A stretch of DNA of 64,000 nucleotides from Mesorhizobium sp. GTDB taxonomy: Bacteria > Pseudomonadota > Alphaproteobacteria > Rhizobiales > Rhizobiaceae. Shown here one piece after another: positions 63,163 to 64,000 of this stretch. Position 1 is the stretch's first letter, and each line of letters starts with the position of its first letter. The position numbers were made by a program, and so were the translations under genes. Under the pieces are notes generated by a model, which worked only from the letters and a program-made list of their open reading frames with translations, did not search any database and was not told the origin of the DNA. The DNA lies in assembly GCA_004020315.1 (NCBI GenBank), contig SAQG01000001.1, forward strand, positions 372,001 through 436,000, written 5' to 3'.

Positions 63163-64000
63163 TTGGGCATCACCTTTCGCAACGAAACGTTCCGTAACGA
63201 CTTCACCTTCAGGAACAGTCCGGAGCACATCAGGCGGTTTCCGTTCCCGTTCCACGAGGACAGCTACATGTATGCTGTCAACATCGAGCCGCATGTCGTC
63301 GGGCCGAAGGGCAGCGTGCTCGAAAACCTGATCGACGTTGACGAGCACTATGTCGCCGAGATGCAGGACCGCGCGCTGGTGCTGGCGGAGGACCCGCTGC
63401 GCTGCCAGTCGCTGCCGCACATGACGCTGGCCGGCTGGGACCTGCTCGAACTTCTGATGGAGCAGCAGGCGCTGGGTTATCCCGAGCATTTCACGCTGAC
63501 GCGCGACGGCGACAGATGGCGCTGGATAAACCGGCCGCTCGGCATCGACGACACCTTCACCTTCGGCGACGTGTCGACGCTGCCCTATGGGCCGATGGAA
63601 TACATCACGCGGCAATCACAAGGCGATTTCTGCATCCTCGACCAGCGCGACGGCAATCTGTGGATGGACGCCGGCATGGTCACCACCCAGGCCGACTGGT
63701 CGCTCGACTTCGACATCGGGATGAACTTCTTCGAGTGGCACGCGCCGGTACCGCTGGCGCATGAGAAAGGCATATTCGTCCGGGCGCTAAAATTCCTCAC
63801 CAACATTCAGCAGGGCAAGCCGGCCCGGCGGCTGAACTGGACGATGACCATCAATCCGCGCCTCGACACCAGTCCGGAAAATTATCACAAATGGGGTCCG
63901 GACCGGACGACGGTGACGCCCGAAAATGTCGGCGACAAGGTCCATCTGCGCGTCGAATTGCAGAGCTTCTGGCGGCTGCCGCGCTCGAACGGCATCGTCT
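63163..64000 (+). CDS. dmmC: Heme-dependent oxidative N-demethylase (DUF3445), dmmC, truncated by window end
   Basis: 279 codons are visible with no stop. It starts at TTG 63163, 5 nt after GGAGGCGA, giving LGITFRNETFRNDFTFRN; no in-frame ATG exists until codon 37 (inside conserved sequence), so a TTG start is likely. HIRRFPFPFHEDSYMYAVNI, LTRDGDRWRWINRPLG, and RQSQGDFCILDQRDGNLWMD are DUF3445-family features. This is the heme component of the dimethylamine monooxygenase. The C-terminal part lies beyond the window. Confidence 0.85.
   Translation, partial: MGITFRNETFRNDFTFRNSPEHIRRFPFPFHEDSYMYAVNIEPHVVGPKGSVLENLIDVDEHYVAEMQDRALVLAEDPLRCQSLPHMTLAGWDLLELLMEQQALGYPEHFTLTRDGDRWRWINRPLGIDDTFTFGDVSTLPYGPMEYITRQSQGDFCILDQRDGNLWMDAGMVTTQADWSLDFDIGMNFFEWHAPVPLAHEKGIFVRALKFLTNIQQGKPARRLNWTMTINPRLDTSPENYHKWGPDRTTVTPENVGDKVHLRVELQSFWRLPRSNGIV

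Overview
The window is a gene-dense, GC-rich stretch that reads as an alphaproteobacterium of the Rhizobiales, most likely Mesorhizobium or a close relative. The grounds are rhizobial-type palindromic intergenic elements, a type II lumazine synthase under an FMN riboswitch, split DhaK/DhaL, a rhizobial GlnT-type synthetase and the general codon style. No tRNA, rRNA, CRISPR, phage or transposase gene was seen. It is accessory catabolism: three sugar or amine pathways, each with its own transporter, with regulators for the two sugar loci.

Region 1 (1-24 kb) is centred on four-carbon and branched sugars. A D-apiose locus holds a ribose-type ABC importer with a DUF2291 lipoprotein (17.6-21.9 kb), D-apiose dehydrogenase apsD, apionolactonase apnL, apionate oxidoisomerase apnO, 3-oxo-isoapionate kinase oiaK and the RuBisCO-like decarboxylase oiaX. 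A NanR/FadR-type GntR regulator sits in the middle. The expected product, L-erythrulose 1-phosphate, can be carried to D-erythrose 4-phosphate by the TIM-like and RpiB-like isomerases at 2.2-3.6 kb, next to a DeoR regulator, a class II aldolase and a DhaK/DhaL kinase. A shared CTGGTATRAT motif lies in all three promoter regions of the apiose locus. A paoABC-araC block (6.2-11.2 kb) interrupts the region and is bounded by a 77-bp direct repeat of the oiaK 3' end.

Region 2 (23.5-33 kb) holds mtnK-mtnA, a divergent ABC importer, and a SorC regulator followed by a fused class II aldolase/short-chain dehydrogenase. Together they look like a 5-methylthioribose or 5-deoxyribose assimilation route (DHAP-shunt type). 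A perfect 12-nt inverted repeat sits between mtnK and the importer.

Region 3 (33-46 kb) is mixed: an orphan ParD-like antitoxin, an acyl-CoA synthetase, a YkgB-like membrane protein, PhzF-like and VOC proteins, a TetR-RND efflux operon with a perfect 15-nt palindrome at its promoter, an aldehyde dehydrogenase and an APC permease.

Region 4 (46.5-64 kb) is methylated-amine catabolism. Leftward run mgsABC, gmaS, mgdABCD (N-methylglutamate pathway) and a DUF1989-GcvT fusion of unknown role; an Amt transporter with a small membrane protein lies upstream. Rightward runs dmmDABC (dimethylamine monooxygenase), whose last gene starts at TTG and leaves the window. Dimethylamine would be demethylated by Dmm, and the resulting methylamine assimilated through gamma-glutamylmethylamide and N-methylglutamate.
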